DNA of 64,000 nucleotides from Hydrogenophaga crassostreae (GCF_001761385.1 NZ_CP017476.1:1973501-2037500); one strand, 5' to 3'; counted from the stretch's first letter, positions 53,662 to 63,325 are shown. Translations and numbers: made by a program. Notes: a model not told the origin generated them from the letters alone.

Positions 53662-56142
53662 ATGACCAGGGACCGTGCCACGTTGTTGAACCAGTGCTTT
53701 GATGAGGCAGAGCGGCGCACGCCCGCCATGCTCAAGCGCTGTATCGATGCCGTGATGAACTCCTTGCAGTTGGCCGAAGGGGCCAGTTTGCACAACGCAC
53801 AACGGCAGCTGTTTGCCCGGGCGACCTGGAGCATTGCGCAGTGCCGAGGGGCTCTGGCCGAGACCTTCCCGGTGCGGTTGCGCGAAGCCTTCGAGCAACA
53901 GGTTGACGATCCTTCGGCCTCCACCCTGGCCGGGCTGTTCGACTCGTCACTCATGCAACTGGTCGACGATTCCGCGATGAACGAATCACTGGAGTCGGTT
54001 CGCTTGTTGCAGAACTTGCTGCCACTGGTTGAGCACAGCCTGCCCATTCTTGATGCCCGCATGAGCTCGCTGATCGGGCTTGACTCGATCGAGGTCGAGA
54101 AGAACCCCATGCGGCCTTCCGTCTTTGCGCGCGTGCTGCGTGACCTGATGGCCGAGGTAGAGGAAGAGGGGGGCATTCGGGTCGTGTGGTTGCAACACAT
54201 TGCCCATGTGCTCGGACGCGAACTGGGGCAGCTTTACGAAGCCCTGGCCCTGATGCTGCAGCAGGCCAATGTGCAAGAGGCTGGCTACCGCATTCGCCTG
54301 GTTGAAGACCCCGAGGCCAGCCGTGCGGCCAGTGCGCCGGATGTGGTCACGCTGGACATGCTGTCCATGGGGGATGCCGATGGCGGTGGCCGGGACGGCG
54401 GCGGCGACGACAGCGCCGATCTCGAGCCGGCGGCTTTGGGACGGTCGCGTTCCGAGCTTGGCAACGCGGTGTTTCAGGACTTTCTGGCTGGTGGTTCCGG
54501 CGGTGGTGTGCAGCCCCTTGATGAAGGCTATTACGAGCAGGTGCGCCGGGAACTCGGCGAGGTGGATGCGCTGTCGGCCATGCCGGTTGCGTCAGAAGCG
54601 CTTTCCGGCGAGGCGCTGAGCCGGTACCGTGCCACACCGGTGGTTGACCGTCCTGGCCGCCAGGTTTCCGTGGACACCACGCTGGCCGCTGACCGCTGGG
54701 GGCACTACGGGTTGGCCCATGAGCGAACCCGGGTCTTGCTGGAGCTCAAGGCGCGCGCTGAAGATGCAGCGCAGGCCATCGGGCTTGATCTGGTGCGCAA
54801 GCTGGTCAATCAGGTGGCGCGGGATCCCCTGTTGCTGGCGCCTGTGCGTGAGGCGGTCGTGGCCCTTGAGCCGGCCTTGCTGCGGCTGGCGTTGGCCAAC
54901 CCCCGCTATTTTGGTGAAAGCGATCACCCAGCGCGCTTGCTGGTTGAGGAAGTGGCACAGCGCAGCTTTCGCTACAACGATGAATTCGCCGACGATTTTC
55001 TGGCTTACCTGGAGCCCGTCTGTGCCGCTTTCAATGCGCTGAACGCGCTTGAGTCCGAGAAGCCCAGGCCCTTTGCAGACGCCCTGGGCGGGCTGCGCAA
55101 GCGCTGGCAGCAAGCCGATGCGGTTGAGACGGCCGCGCGGGAAGCGCAGTTGAGCTCGGTGCGGTTTGCCGAAGCGCGCCAACAACTGGCCGATCAGATG
55201 GCCTGGGAAATCAGCCTCCGACCCGATGTGTTCAATGCGCCAGAGCTGGTGCTCGATTTTTTCTATGGCACCTGGTCACTGGTGATGGCCACGGCGCAGT
55301 TGCGCCCGGTAGAGGGCGCGCCCGATATCCAGGCATGCCGCTCGGCGGTGGGTACGCTTCTGTGGAGCGTGCGGCCCGAAACGATGCGGCAGTCCAAAGC
55401 CGTGTTCGAGTCCCTGCCTGGGCTGTTGCAGTGTCTGCACTCGGGGCTGGACGCCTTGGGGATGTCGAAGTCGGAACGTCAACCGTTTTTTGATGCACTG
55501 ATGCGCCTGCACCAGCCCTTGCTGAGTTTGCGCAGGGTGCGTGTCAAGGGTGATCAGGCCTTGCCCGGGACCGACGGTGAGCTTGACGAGCCCGTCAAGC
55601 GCGACCTGTCTGTCGCCCCTCGTGTGTTTGTCACCGCGCAGCCATGGATGGCCACGGGTGAGTGGGCGGATGCGGGGTTCCAGGACACCGAGCTGGATCC
55701 CCAGGATGAGGCTGACCCATTGCCACCGGTTGAACAAGCGGATCAGGTGGCGGAACCCTCGGTGGAGCTTCACCTGAACGATCCCGTTCCTTTTGTCGAG
55801 GCGCAAGAGGCCGTCGCCCCGGCTGTGGTGGAAGACCAGCCTGCAGATCGGGCTGTGCTGGCCCGCTTGCGCGCAGGGTGTCTGGTTGACATGTACTCGC
55901 AGGGGGCGTGGATTCGAGCCGAGCTGATCTGGGCGAGCGCGCGGGGCACCCTGTTCATGTTCAGCAGCGCGGGCGGGCGCGCGCATTCCATGACGCGTCG
56001 CAGTTGTGAAAAACTGATTGGAAACCACTGGCTGCGCCTGGTGGAGACCCACGCCGTGGTTGAAAACGCCGTTCAGGCCTTGACCGCGACGGCGCCGACC
56101 AAGGGAAAGCGCAAGCGGCGCCGGCTGGCGACACCCGCCTGA
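53662..56142 (+). CDS. DUF1631 protein with C-terminal PilZ-like segment
   Basis: 826 aa, helical. The pattern LLNQCFDEAERRTPAMLKRC, RVVWLQHIAHVLGRELGQLY, and DLVRKLVNQVARDPLLLAPVREAVVALEPALLRLALANP belongs to DUF1631 (beta-proteobacterial, unknown function). The end (about 735-800, RLRAGCLVDMYSQGAWIRAELIWASARGTLFMFSSAGGR, shown here in part) resembles a degenerate PilZ-like beta-barrel but lacks the RxxxR/DxSxxG c-di-GMP signature. Cytoplasmic. A Gly/Asp-rich spacer lies at 245-290. Monocistronic, convergent with matB. Confidence 0.85.
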   Translation: MTRDRATLLNQCFDEAERRTPAMLKRCIDAVMNSLQLAEGASLHNAQRQLFARATWSIAQCRGALAETFPVRLREAFEQQVDDPSASTLAGLFDSSLMQLVDDSAMNESLESVRLLQNLLPLVEHSLPILDARMSSLIGLDSIEVEKNPMRPSVFARVLRDLMAEVEEEGGIRVVWLQHIAHVLGRELGQLYEALALMLQQANVQEAGYRIRLVEDPEASRAASAPDVVTLDMLSMGDADGGGRDGGGDDSADLEPAALGRSRSELGNAVFQDFLAGGSGGGVQPLDEGYYEQVRRELGEVDALSAMPVASEALSGEALSRYRATPVVDRPGRQVSVDTTLAADRWGHYGLAHERTRVLLELKARAEDAAQAIGLDLVRKLVNQVARDPLLLAPVREAVVALEPALLRLALANPRYFGESDHPARLLVEEVAQRSFRYNDEFADDFLAYLEPVCAAFNALNALESEKPRPFADALGGLRKRWQQADAVETAAREAQLSSVRFAEARQQLADQMAWEISLRPDVFNAPELVLDFFYGTWSLVMATAQLRPVEGAPDIQACRSAVGTLLWSVRPETMRQSKAVFESLPGLLQCLHSGLDALGMSKSERQPFFDALMRLHQPLLSLRRVRVKGDQALPGTDGELDEPVKRDLSVAPRVFVTAQPWMATGEWADAGFQDTELDPQDEADPLPPVEQADQVAEPSVELHLNDPVPFVEAQEAVAPAVVEDQPADRAVLARLRAGCLVDMYSQGAWIRAELIWASARGTLFMFSSAGGRAHSMTRRSCEKLIGNHWLRLVETHAVVENAVQALTATAPTKGKRKRRRLATPA

Positions 56143-56167
56143 CGCCATCCGTCAGCGCTCCATCACA

Positions 56168-57703
56168 TCAGTTGGCAAATACCTTGGCGTAGGTTTCGCG
56201 CAGCGCCTTCTTTTGCACCTTGCCCATCACATTGCGCGGCAACTCGTCGACGATGAACAGGTGTTTGGGCACCTTGAAGCCTGCAATCTGTGACTTGATG
56301 GCCTGGGTGAGTTCGGCGGCGTCGAGCTTGGCGCCAGCCTGCGCCACCACCACCGCGACCACGCCCTCGCCGAAGTCTGCGTGCGGACATCCGATCACGG
56401 CCGATTCGGCCACGCCGGGCAGGTCGTTGATGTAGCCCTCGACTTCGGCCGGGTACACGTTGTAGCCGCCGGTGATGATGAGGTCTTTGCTGCGGCCCAC
56501 GATGGTCACGTAGCCCTCGGCGTTGATGTGGCCCACATCGCCGGTCTTGAACCAGCCGTCGGCGGTGAACTCTTTGGCGTTGGCTTCCGGCATGCGCCAA
56601 TAGCCAGGAAACACGTTGGGCCCGCGCACTTCGATGCCGCCAATATCACCGGTGGGGCAGGGCTGGCCTTGTTCGCTCATGCAACGCAGTTCGACGCCGG
56701 GCAAGGGCCGTCCGACCGTGCCGCCCAGGCGGGGGCCGTCTTCGGCGCGGTAGGGGTTGGACGTGATCATGGCGGTTTCGCTCATGCCGTAGCGCTCAAG
56801 AATGGTGTGGCCGGTGCGGTCCTGCCATTCCCGGAAGGTTTCGGTGAGCAGGGGGGCCGAGCCGCTGATGAACAGGCGCATGTGTGCGCAGCTCTCAGGT
56901 GTGAGGGCGGCCTCCTGCAGCAAACGCACATACAGCGTGGGCACACCCATGAACACCGTGGCTTGCGGCAGCCAGGCCAGCATTTGCCGGGGTGTGAACT
57001 TGCCCATCCAGAGCATCTTGCTGGCGTTGAGCAGCGCGCAATGGCAGGCGACAAACAGGCCGTGCACATGGAAGATCGGCAGGGCATGCACCAGCACGTC
57101 ACCGGGTTTCCAGCCCCACAGTTTGTGCAGCGTGAGGGCGTTGGATGCCAGGTTGTTGTGGGTCAGCTGAGCGCCCTTGCTGCGTCCGGTGGTGCCGCTG
57201 GTGTAGAGGATGGCGGCCAGATCATTCTGGGTCGCCTCGAAAATGGCGTGCTCGGTTGGGAGTTGCCGGGTGGCCTCGATCAGGCTGCCCTGGCCATCGG
57301 CGCCGAGTGTGACCAGATGGGGCACCCCGATGCGCGTGGTCAGTTCACGCAGGCTGTCGGCCTTGGACGGATCGGCCACGAAAACGCTGGGTTCGGCGTT
57401 CTCCATGAAGTAGGCCAGTTCGGCCGATTGGTAGGCCGTGTTGAGCGGCACATACACCACACCGGCGCGCAGGCAGGCCAGGTAAAAAACCAGAGCAGGT
57501 ACCGATTTTTCGACCTGCACCATGACCCTGTCACCGGGCTTCAGACCCAGCGATTGCAGCCAGTTGGCCATCTGGGCCGACTGGCCGTGCAGATCACCGA
57601 AGGTCCAGCGGCGATCATCATCGGTTTCGATGGCTGTATCGGACAAATGGCTGCCGAATGCGGCGTGAAATTGAGCGTAGAGGTTGTATGACATGGATTT
57701 CAT
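56168..57703 (-). CDS. matB: Malonyl-CoA synthetase
   Basis: 511 aa ANL-superfamily ligase that forms malonyl-CoA from malonate, CoA and ATP. P-loop YTSGTTGRSKG at 167-177, LPIFHVHGLFVACHCALL, RYGMSETAMITSNPY, GWFKTGDVGHI, GRSKDLIITGGYNVYPAEVE and PRNVMGKVQKKALRE carry the adenylation and thioesterification motifs. RYGMSET and the HVHG context agree with MatB/ACSF3 rather than acetyl-CoA synthetases. Starts at 57703 or 57694 are both possible. 18 bases after the matA stop, last of the five-gene operon. Confidence 0.92.
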   Translation of the reverse strand: MKSMSYNLYAQFHAAFGSHLSDTAIETDDDRRWTFGDLHGQSAQMANWLQSLGLKPGDRVMVQVEKSVPALVFYLACLRAGVVYVPLNTAYQSAELAYFMENAEPSVFVADPSKADSLRELTTRIGVPHLVTLGADGQGSLIEATRQLPTEHAIFEATQNDLAAILYTSGTTGRSKGAQLTHNNLASNALTLHKLWGWKPGDVLVHALPIFHVHGLFVACHCALLNASKMLWMGKFTPRQMLAWLPQATVFMGVPTLYVRLLQEAALTPESCAHMRLFISGSAPLLTETFREWQDRTGHTILERYGMSETAMITSNPYRAEDGPRLGGTVGRPLPGVELRCMSEQGQPCPTGDIGGIEVRGPNVFPGYWRMPEANAKEFTADGWFKTGDVGHINAEGYVTIVGRSKDLIITGGYNVYPAEVEGYINDLPGVAESAVIGCPHADFGEGVVAVVVAQAGAKLDAAELTQAIKSQIAGFKVPKHLFIVDELPRNVMGKVQKKALRETYAKVFAN

Positions 57704-57721
57704 GGCCCTGGGCCGGTGTGA

Positions 57722-59008
57722 CTAGGCTTGAGGTTTGAGCAGGCGGCGAACCGCCGTTGAATGGCTGACCTTCTGATTGACGAATTCCTGGTGACGCAGC
57801 TCAACCTCGCTGAGGTCGTACTGGTAGTTCACCATCAGGCCCAGCGCCTGTTTGAGGCCCTTTTTGGACAGGTCGGCGGCGAAGTTGATGCGTTCCAGCC
57901 GGGCGCCGTTGTCCAGGTGGAAACGGGCCACTGGATCACCCAGGGCTTCGTGCGACTGCTTGACGAGAAAGCGCGCCCCCAAACTGATCAGGTCTTGCCG
58001 CAGGGGTTTGGGCATGTGGGTGATGTTTTCTTCGGCCAGAACGGGATGGCGCTGGCGCCAAGCGGCCACGCGCTGCAAGGGGCCAGCCCATTCGCCGGTC
58101 TCTTCGGTGGAGGCCTTGTCGAGCCAGCGAACGAAGCCGGGAATGGGCGACAGCGTGCAGAACGTTTTGAGCTGGGGCAATTCGGTTTTGAGCTGGGCGG
58201 CCACTTTCTTGATCAGGAAGTTGCCCAGGGATACGCCGCGCAACCCGGGTTGGCAGTTGCTGATTGAGTAAAAAACGGCTGTCTTGGCGCCATTGGCGTC
58301 GGGTGCGTCGGGTGTTGATTCAATCAACGGTGCGACCGCATCGGCCATCTCGTCGACCAGGGCGACCTCGACAAAAATCAGGGGCTCGTCGCGCAGCTGG
58401 GGGTGAAAGAAAGCGTAGCAGCGGCGGTCGGGTTGCAGGCGGCGGCGCAAATCATTCCAGCCGCTGATTTCGTGCACCGCTTCATGGTGAATGATTTTTT
58501 CAAGCAGGGCTGCACTGGATTGCCAGTCAACCCGCTCCAGTCGCAGAAAGCCGGGGTTGAACCAGGAAGTGAGCAGGTGCAGGAAGTCGGCGTCCACGGC
58601 GGCGAGCTCGGGGTTGCCTTTGCGCAGACCCAGCAGGTCCACCCGCATGGCGAGCAACATGCTGGTGCCACCCGGGGCACGGTTGATGCGGCGAATCAGT
58701 TCCTGTCGGGGCGACTCCACGGCCTGGGTCAACACCGCCAGGTGTTGCGCGGTGGGTGCTTGCGCATACTGCGTGGCAGCGTTCAGCACCGCCTCCGGGT
58801 CGGGTGAAAACTCTGTCGCCAGCGCCGCGAAAAACGCTTCGCGGCGCGCCGCGGATACCTGCCGATAGCCTTCGATCACACGGACAGCCAAGGCATACAC
58901 ATTGGCCTGACCGCGTTCGGATATCAGCAGCCGGCAGGATTCCAGCAGGGGTTCCAGGGTGCGGTCACCTCGGGCTTTACGGGTCAGACGAAGCAGTTTT
59001 TCAAGCAT
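57722..59008 (-). CDS. matA: Malonyl-CoA decarboxylase
   Basis: 428 aa from ATG 59008 (MLEKLLRL); GTG 59014 is an alternative. Converts malonyl-CoA to acetyl-CoA. Conserved blocks: the N-terminal helical domain (PGGTSMLLAMRVDLLG, HHEAVHEISGWNDLRRRL), CYAFFHPQLRDEPLIFVEVAL, YSISNCQPGLRGVSLGNFLIKKV with catalytic Ser region, FCTLSPIPGF and the C-terminal NYQYDLSEVELRHQEF. 21 bases downstream of the TRAP large permease, 18 bases upstream of matB. Confidence 0.95.
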   Translation of the reverse strand: MLEKLLRLTRKARGDRTLEPLLESCRLLISERGQANVYALAVRVIEGYRQVSAARREAFFAALATEFSPDPEAVLNAATQYAQAPTAQHLAVLTQAVESPRQELIRRINRAPGGTSMLLAMRVDLLGLRKGNPELAAVDADFLHLLTSWFNPGFLRLERVDWQSSAALLEKIIHHEAVHEISGWNDLRRRLQPDRRCYAFFHPQLRDEPLIFVEVALVDEMADAVAPLIESTPDAPDANGAKTAVFYSISNCQPGLRGVSLGNFLIKKVAAQLKTELPQLKTFCTLSPIPGFVRWLDKASTEETGEWAGPLQRVAAWRQRHPVLAEENITHMPKPLRQDLISLGARFLVKQSHEALGDPVARFHLDNGARLERINFAADLSKKGLKQALGLMVNYQYDLSEVELRHQEFVNQKVSHSTAVRRLLKPQA

Positions 59009-59029
59009 ATACACAGGCAGGAGTGGCGC

Positions 59030-60337
59030 TCAACCCATCAAGGCTTGCGGCAGCCAGGTGGCAATTTCGGGAAAGATGCAGAGCAGCACGATGGCAACAA
59101 CCATGCACATCATGAAAGGGAAGGCGCCTTTGAGAATGGTAGGCAAGCGCACATCGGGCGTGATGCCGTTGATCACAAAAAGGTTCAGACCGACAGGGGG
59201 TGTGATCAGGCCCAGTTCCATGTTGATGGTGAGGATGACGCCAAACCAGATCGGGTCGAAACCGGCCGCCGTGATCACCGGCATGAGAATGGGTGTGGTC
59301 ATCAAGATGATCGCTGCGGGGGGCAGAAACATACCGGCCACGAGCAGCAACAGGTTGATGGCCGCAAGAATCACCCACTTGTTGACCTGCATCTCGCCAA
59401 TCGCTTCGGCCACGGACTGCGTGACTTGCAGCGAAGACATCATGTAGCCAAACAGAATCGAGGTGCCGATGATCAGGAGCAGCATGCCGGACTCGCGCAG
59501 GCCGTCGCGCAGAATCGCCCACAGGTCCATGGGTTTCCACACCTTGTAGATCAGGATCACCATGACCAGGCACAGCGCTGCGCCCACGCCGGCCGCCTCT
59601 GAGGGCGTGGCAATTCCACCGTAGAGCGCGTAGACCACGCCCACGATCACAGCCATGAACGGCAGCAGCCTGGGCAGCAGCTCCAGCTTTTCCTTCATGC
59701 TGTAAATGCGGTCTGCATCGACCAGCACCGTGCCACGTTTCCAGCTGATGAACAGGGCCCAGGCCATGAACAGGCCGGTCAGCAAGAGCCCGGGCAACAC
59801 GCCGGCCAGGAACAGGCGGCCGATCGAGGTCTCCGAGGCGATGCCATACAGAATCATGGTGATGCTGGGTGGAATCAAAATGCCCAGCGTGCCGCCGGCG
59901 GCGATTGCGCCGGTGGCCAGATCGGCGTCGTAGCCGCGTTTGCGCATTTCGGGAATGCCCATCTTGCCGATGGCTGCGCAGGTCGCTGGCGAGGAACCGG
60001 TCAGGGCCGAGAAGAGGGCACAGGCGCCGATGTTGGAAATCACCAGCGAACCCGGCACACGGTGCAACCAGCGGGCCAGGGCTTCATACAAATCGCTGCC
60101 GGCGCGTGAACTTGCGACGGCTGCGCCCATGATCACGAACATGGGCAGCGACACCAGGGTGAAATCGCTCAGCCCGGCAAAAACGGTTTCGGGGATGAAG
60201 TGCACGCTGTTCCAGCCATCAAAGATGACCATGAACAGCAGCGCCACGGCACCCAGGCCAAAGGCGATGGGCAGGCCGGTGGCCAGCACCAGTACGGTGG
60301 CAACAAAAATCAGCGAGCCAATGGCCAAGGCGCTCAT
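59030..60337 (-). CDS. dctM: TRAP transporter large permease (DctM)
   Basis: 435 aa with about twelve membrane segments. ALTGSSPATCAAIGKMGIPEM, TGAIAAGGTLGILIPPSITMILYG and GIATPSEAAGVGA are DctM signatures; the second permease copy mirrors the first. Part of dctP-dctQ-dctM, driven by the sodium gradient. The dct symbols mark family, not substrate; malonate is the inferred cargo because matA-matB follow directly. Confidence 0.93.
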   Translation of the reverse strand: MSALAIGSLIFVATVLVLATGLPIAFGLGAVALLFMVIFDGWNSVHFIPETVFAGLSDFTLVSLPMFVIMGAAVASSRAGSDLYEALARWLHRVPGSLVISNIGACALFSALTGSSPATCAAIGKMGIPEMRKRGYDADLATGAIAAGGTLGILIPPSITMILYGIASETSIGRLFLAGVLPGLLLTGLFMAWALFISWKRGTVLVDADRIYSMKEKLELLPRLLPFMAVIVGVVYALYGGIATPSEAAGVGAALCLVMVILIYKVWKPMDLWAILRDGLRESGMLLLIIGTSILFGYMMSSLQVTQSVAEAIGEMQVNKWVILAAINLLLLVAGMFLPPAAIILMTTPILMPVITAAGFDPIWFGVILTINMELGLITPPVGLNLFVINGITPDVRLPTILKGAFPFMMCMVVAIVLLCIFPEIATWLPQALMG

Positions 60338-60372
60338 GGGAATTCCAAAAAATCAGAAAGGAGATTGAACGC

Positions 60373-60906
60373 TCAGAGCTTGTCTTCAGGCGACAGGCCG
60401 AACGGGTGTTCGCGCTGCGTCAAGACAAGCCAGATCTCGGCCAGGTACTGCAGGCAAAGCAGGCCCAGTCCCACCGGCACCGCCAGGTAAGGAATCCAGA
60501 GGCGGGCTCGCCAGATCGACGAAGTGGTGTGGCCGTTCTGATAGGCGTCCCACCACCAGGGAATGGAGGCGTAGAGGAACAGGCCGCAGAAGGCCAGTGC
60601 AATCAGGCTGCCGAGCAGATGGAGGGCGCGCCGGGCCGGCGGGCGAACCATCAAGGGGAGCACATCCACCGCCACATGACCGCGGGTGAGCAGAATGTAC
60701 GGTGCACCAATGAACGTGGCCGCCACCAGCGAGTACATGACGAACTCGGTCTGCCAGATGGAGGACTCGCCGAGCACCGCTCGCACGAACACCATCTGGC
60801 AAACCACGCCAATGGATACCAGGATCATCAGGGCCGCCACCACGCCAAGAGCGCGTGAGAGGGCCTGTACCCCGGTGATCCAGATGGGAGCGGCTTTACT
60901 TGACAC
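60373..60906 (-). CDS. dctQ: TRAP transporter small permease (DctQ)
   Basis: 177 aa from GTG 60906, which lies inside the last codons of dctP (11-base overlap), so translation is coupled. Four membrane segments; QTEFVMYSLVAATFIGAPYILLTRGHVAVDVL is the usual central motif, given here in part. Pairs with DctM to form the membrane part of the transporter. Confidence 0.92.
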   Translation of the reverse strand: MSSKAAPIWITGVQALSRALGVVAALMILVSIGVVCQMVFVRAVLGESSIWQTEFVMYSLVAATFIGAPYILLTRGHVAVDVLPLMVRPPARRALHLLGSLIALAFCGLFLYASIPWWWDAYQNGHTTSSIWRARLWIPYLAVPVGLGLLCLQYLAEIWLVLTQREHPFGLSPEDKL

Positions 60907-61903
60907 TCAACGCCTTTTCGATCAGCTCCTTGCCGCCGGGCACTTTTTCAGCGAACTCCTTGTATGAGGTCTTTTGTGCCACGGCGCGCCAGGCTTCGGC
61001 TTCAGCGTCGGTCAGCGTGACGACCTCCACCTTGTTCGCCTTGTAGGTTTCGACCATTTTGTCGTCCAGTTTTTTGGACTCGGCTTCAAAGTAGTCTTCG
61101 GCCTTTTTTGATGCAGCCATCAGCGCCTTCTTTTGCGCGTCGTTGAGCTTGTCCCAGCTTTTCATGGAAATCAGCACGGGCTCATACATGAACCACAGGG
61201 CGTTGTCGCCAGGCGCTGTGATGCACTTGACTTGCTCATAGAGGCGGAAGGAAACAAAGCTGCCCGAGGATGTGTCGGTTGCCGTGGCCACGCCTTGTTG
61301 CAGGGCGCTGTAGACCTCGCTGGACGGGATCGACACGATGGATGCGCCAGCACCCGCCCACATTTGCGAGAAGGTGGCGCCAGCAGAGCGCATCTTCAGA
61401 CCGACCACGTCTTCAGGCTTCTTGATGCACTTGTCCTTGCCGGCGAAGGCGCCTGCCAGCCAGGCATCGGCCAATACCTTGACGCCGCCCTTTTCGATGA
61501 TGCCCTTGATTTCTTTCAGAAACTCGGAGTCGTTGATGCGGCGCGCGTGAGCGTGGCTCTTGACCAGGCCGGGCATCAGTGTGGCGCCAAACTGGGGGTG
61601 AAAGCCCGAGGCGTAGTCCAGCGGCAGCGAGGTCATGTCGATCTGGCCGCTGAGCATGGCTTTCCATTGCTCTTGTGCTTTCACCAGACTGGAGCCAGGG
61701 AACACCTTGATTGTCATGTCCACGTTGGCTGCGGCCACATCGCGGGCAATCATCTGTACCATCTCGTCGCGCACATCGCCTTTGCCGCCAGGAAACTGGT
61801 GCGAGGCTTTGAGGGTGACTTCGGCGTGGGCTGCAGCGGCCCCCAGGGCTGTGAGCGCAGCGAGAGCGAGGGTGGACAGGTGGCGTGAAAGGCGAATCGT
61901 CAT
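60896..61903 (-). CDS. dctP: TRAP transporter substrate-binding protein (DctP)
   Basis: 335 aa, periplasmic; signal peptide 1-27 ending AAAHAEV. The type-II-like binding fold shows LKASHQFPGGKGDVRDEMVQ, MTSLPLDYASGFHPQFG, GLKMRSAGATFSQMWAGAGA and IPSSEVYSALQQGVATATD, with the conserved Arg (in KMRSAG) that pairs with a substrate carboxylate. First gene of the operon. Dicarboxylate binding, malonate by context, is inference. Confidence 0.93.
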   Translation of the reverse strand: MTIRLSRHLSTLALAALTALGAAAAHAEVTLKASHQFPGGKGDVRDEMVQMIARDVAAANVDMTIKVFPGSSLVKAQEQWKAMLSGQIDMTSLPLDYASGFHPQFGATLMPGLVKSHAHARRINDSEFLKEIKGIIEKGGVKVLADAWLAGAFAGKDKCIKKPEDVVGLKMRSAGATFSQMWAGAGASIVSIPSSEVYSALQQGVATATDTSSGSFVSFRLYEQVKCITAPGDNALWFMYEPVLISMKSWDKLNDAQKKALMAASKKAEDYFEAESKKLDDKMVETYKANKVEVVTLTDAEAEAWRAVAQKTSYKEFAEKVPGGKELIEKALSVK

Positions 61904-61933
61904 GGTTGTCTCCTATGGGTTGGAACGCGGCTT

Positions 61934-61968
61934 TGTTGTATAAATCATCGAGGATGTTATATGCAACA
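61934..61968. promoter_or_regulatory. Candidate MatR/GntR operator
   Basis: Imperfect inverted repeat TGTTGTATAA (61934-61943) and TTATATGCAACA (61957-61968) between the divergent dctP and regulator genes. FCD-type GntR proteins of the MatR group bind TTGTATA-like half-sites. The spacing places it about 30 bases upstream of the dctP start, able to control both directions. Confidence 0.6.
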
Positions 61969-62054
61969 GAAAGCCGGCCTTCCTAGGGCTAACCCCAAGC
62001 GGCCTGTCAATGAAGCATCCCTGTGCCCGTTTAAACAACCACCCTCCATCGACC

Positions 62055-62774
62055 ATGAGTCCCCCGCCCAACAGCCGCTCCCGCGTTCAGCAAGTGCGCG
62101 ACCAACTGGAAGATGACATCGTCAACGGACGCATGCGCCCCGGCGAGCAGGTGCAGATCGAGCCCCTGATGGTTCGATTTGCGGTCTCGCGCACACCGGT
62201 GCGCGAAGCCCTGCAGCAACTGGAGATCAGTGGGCTGGTCGAGGTGTTGCCCAAGCGTGGCACTTTTGTCGCCAGGGTGGGTATCCCGGAGCTGATCCAT
62301 ATGTTCGAGGTGATGGCCGAGCTGGAGGCGATGTGCGCACGGTTGGCGGCGCGGCGCGCACCAACGGCGACCCTGGACGGCATACGCGGGGCCCTGGAGG
62401 CGTGTGAGCATGAGACCGCATCGGATGACGCCAACGCCTATTACTATGCCAATGAGCTATTCCACAGCCTGATTTACCAGGCTTGCGGGAACCCGTTTCT
62501 GGTGCAGCAAACATTGGCGCTCAAGAACCGGCTCAAACCCTATCGGCGTCTGCAATTGCGCATGCGCAACCGCATCCAGCAGTCGCTCGCCGAGCACCGA
62601 GAGATTGTTCGGGCGCTGGAGGCGGGCGACCCCGAGGCCGCAGCGCATGCCGCGCGCGAGCACGTGCTGATTCAGGGCCAGCGCTTCAACGACTTCATCA
62701 GCCTGGCGGGCCCGGAGCAGGCGGCAAGTGCCGAGCGCGCCAGCCTGCCCGCCGGCACCACGCAGGGGCGGTGA
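62055..62774 (+). CDS. GntR-family (FCD) regulator of the malonate locus
   Basis: 239 aa from ATG 62055 (MSPPPNSRS); a start at 62010 would add 15 residues. N-terminal winged helix: RMRPGEQVQIEPLMVRFAVSRTPVREALQQLEISGLVEV. The C-terminal FCD ligand domain is helical with ELEAMCARLAARR, ANELFHSLIYQACGN and EHREIVRALEAGDPEAAAHAAREHV. FCD proteins bind carboxylic effectors through three His/Asp residues. Divergent from dctP-Q-M-matA-matB, so it is the expected MatR. Confidence 0.9.
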   Translation: MSPPPNSRSRVQQVRDQLEDDIVNGRMRPGEQVQIEPLMVRFAVSRTPVREALQQLEISGLVEVLPKRGTFVARVGIPELIHMFEVMAELEAMCARLAARRAPTATLDGIRGALEACEHETASDDANAYYYANELFHSLIYQACGNPFLVQQTLALKNRLKPYRRLQLRMRNRIQQSLAEHREIVRALEAGDPEAAAHAAREHVLIQGQRFNDFISLAGPEQAASAERASLPAGTTQGR

Positions 62775-62836
62775 TCCAGGCGTTTGCTGTCGCCTCGCCG
62801 ACCGCCCGGGCCTGAAGGGCCGCATACCATCGCGGC

Positions 62837-63325
62837 ATGGACACCTCTACTCTGATCAACGCGTCACAGTCTCCGCCAGCGGGCTTTCGCGCAGTGCGCG
62901 TCGGTGGCAACTTCATTGCCCACAACGGGCCCTTGTTTGCCCGTCTGGTCGAGGGCCGGTTGCAGCTGGGTTTCCGGGTGGAGGCGCGCCACACCAACCC
63001 TTTGGGCATTTGTCACGGCGGCATGCTCGCCACCATGGCCGATATGTTGATTCCGTGCGCCGCGATGTACCGCCCCGGGGAAGAGCGCCGGTTTCTGCCG
63101 ACCATCAGTCTGCAGGTGGACTACATGGGCGCCGCGCCGCTGGGGGCATGGGTGCAGGGCGAAGGTGAGGTGCTGAGGACCACCCGCAACATGTTGTTTG
63201 GCCAGGCACTGGTGTTGGCCGATGGGCAGCCGGCAATGCGGGTCAGCGGCATTTTCAAACAGGGGCGCCTTGTGACCGAGGGCAACATGGAGGATCCGCT
63301 GGGGTTGATGGATCCTGCCGACTAG
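62837..63325 (+). CDS. PaaI-type thioesterase (hotdog fold)
   Basis: 162 aa. GFRAVRVGGNFIAHNGPLF, then NPLGICHGGMLATMADMLIPCAA, the active-site helix with H-G-G, and LQVDYMGAAPLGAWVQGEGEVLRTTRNMLFGQALVLADG, quoted in part. This is the 4HBT/PaaI family hydrolysing acyl-CoA thioesters. It may clear excess acyl-CoA, but it is not tied to malonate by more than proximity. 62 bases after the regulator stop. Confidence 0.85.
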   Translation: MDTSTLINASQSPPAGFRAVRVGGNFIAHNGPLFARLVEGRLQLGFRVEARHTNPLGICHGGMLATMADMLIPCAAMYRPGEERRFLPTISLQVDYMGAAPLGAWVQGEGEVLRTTRNMLFGQALVLADGQPAMRVSGIFKQGRLVTEGNMEDPLGLMDPAD

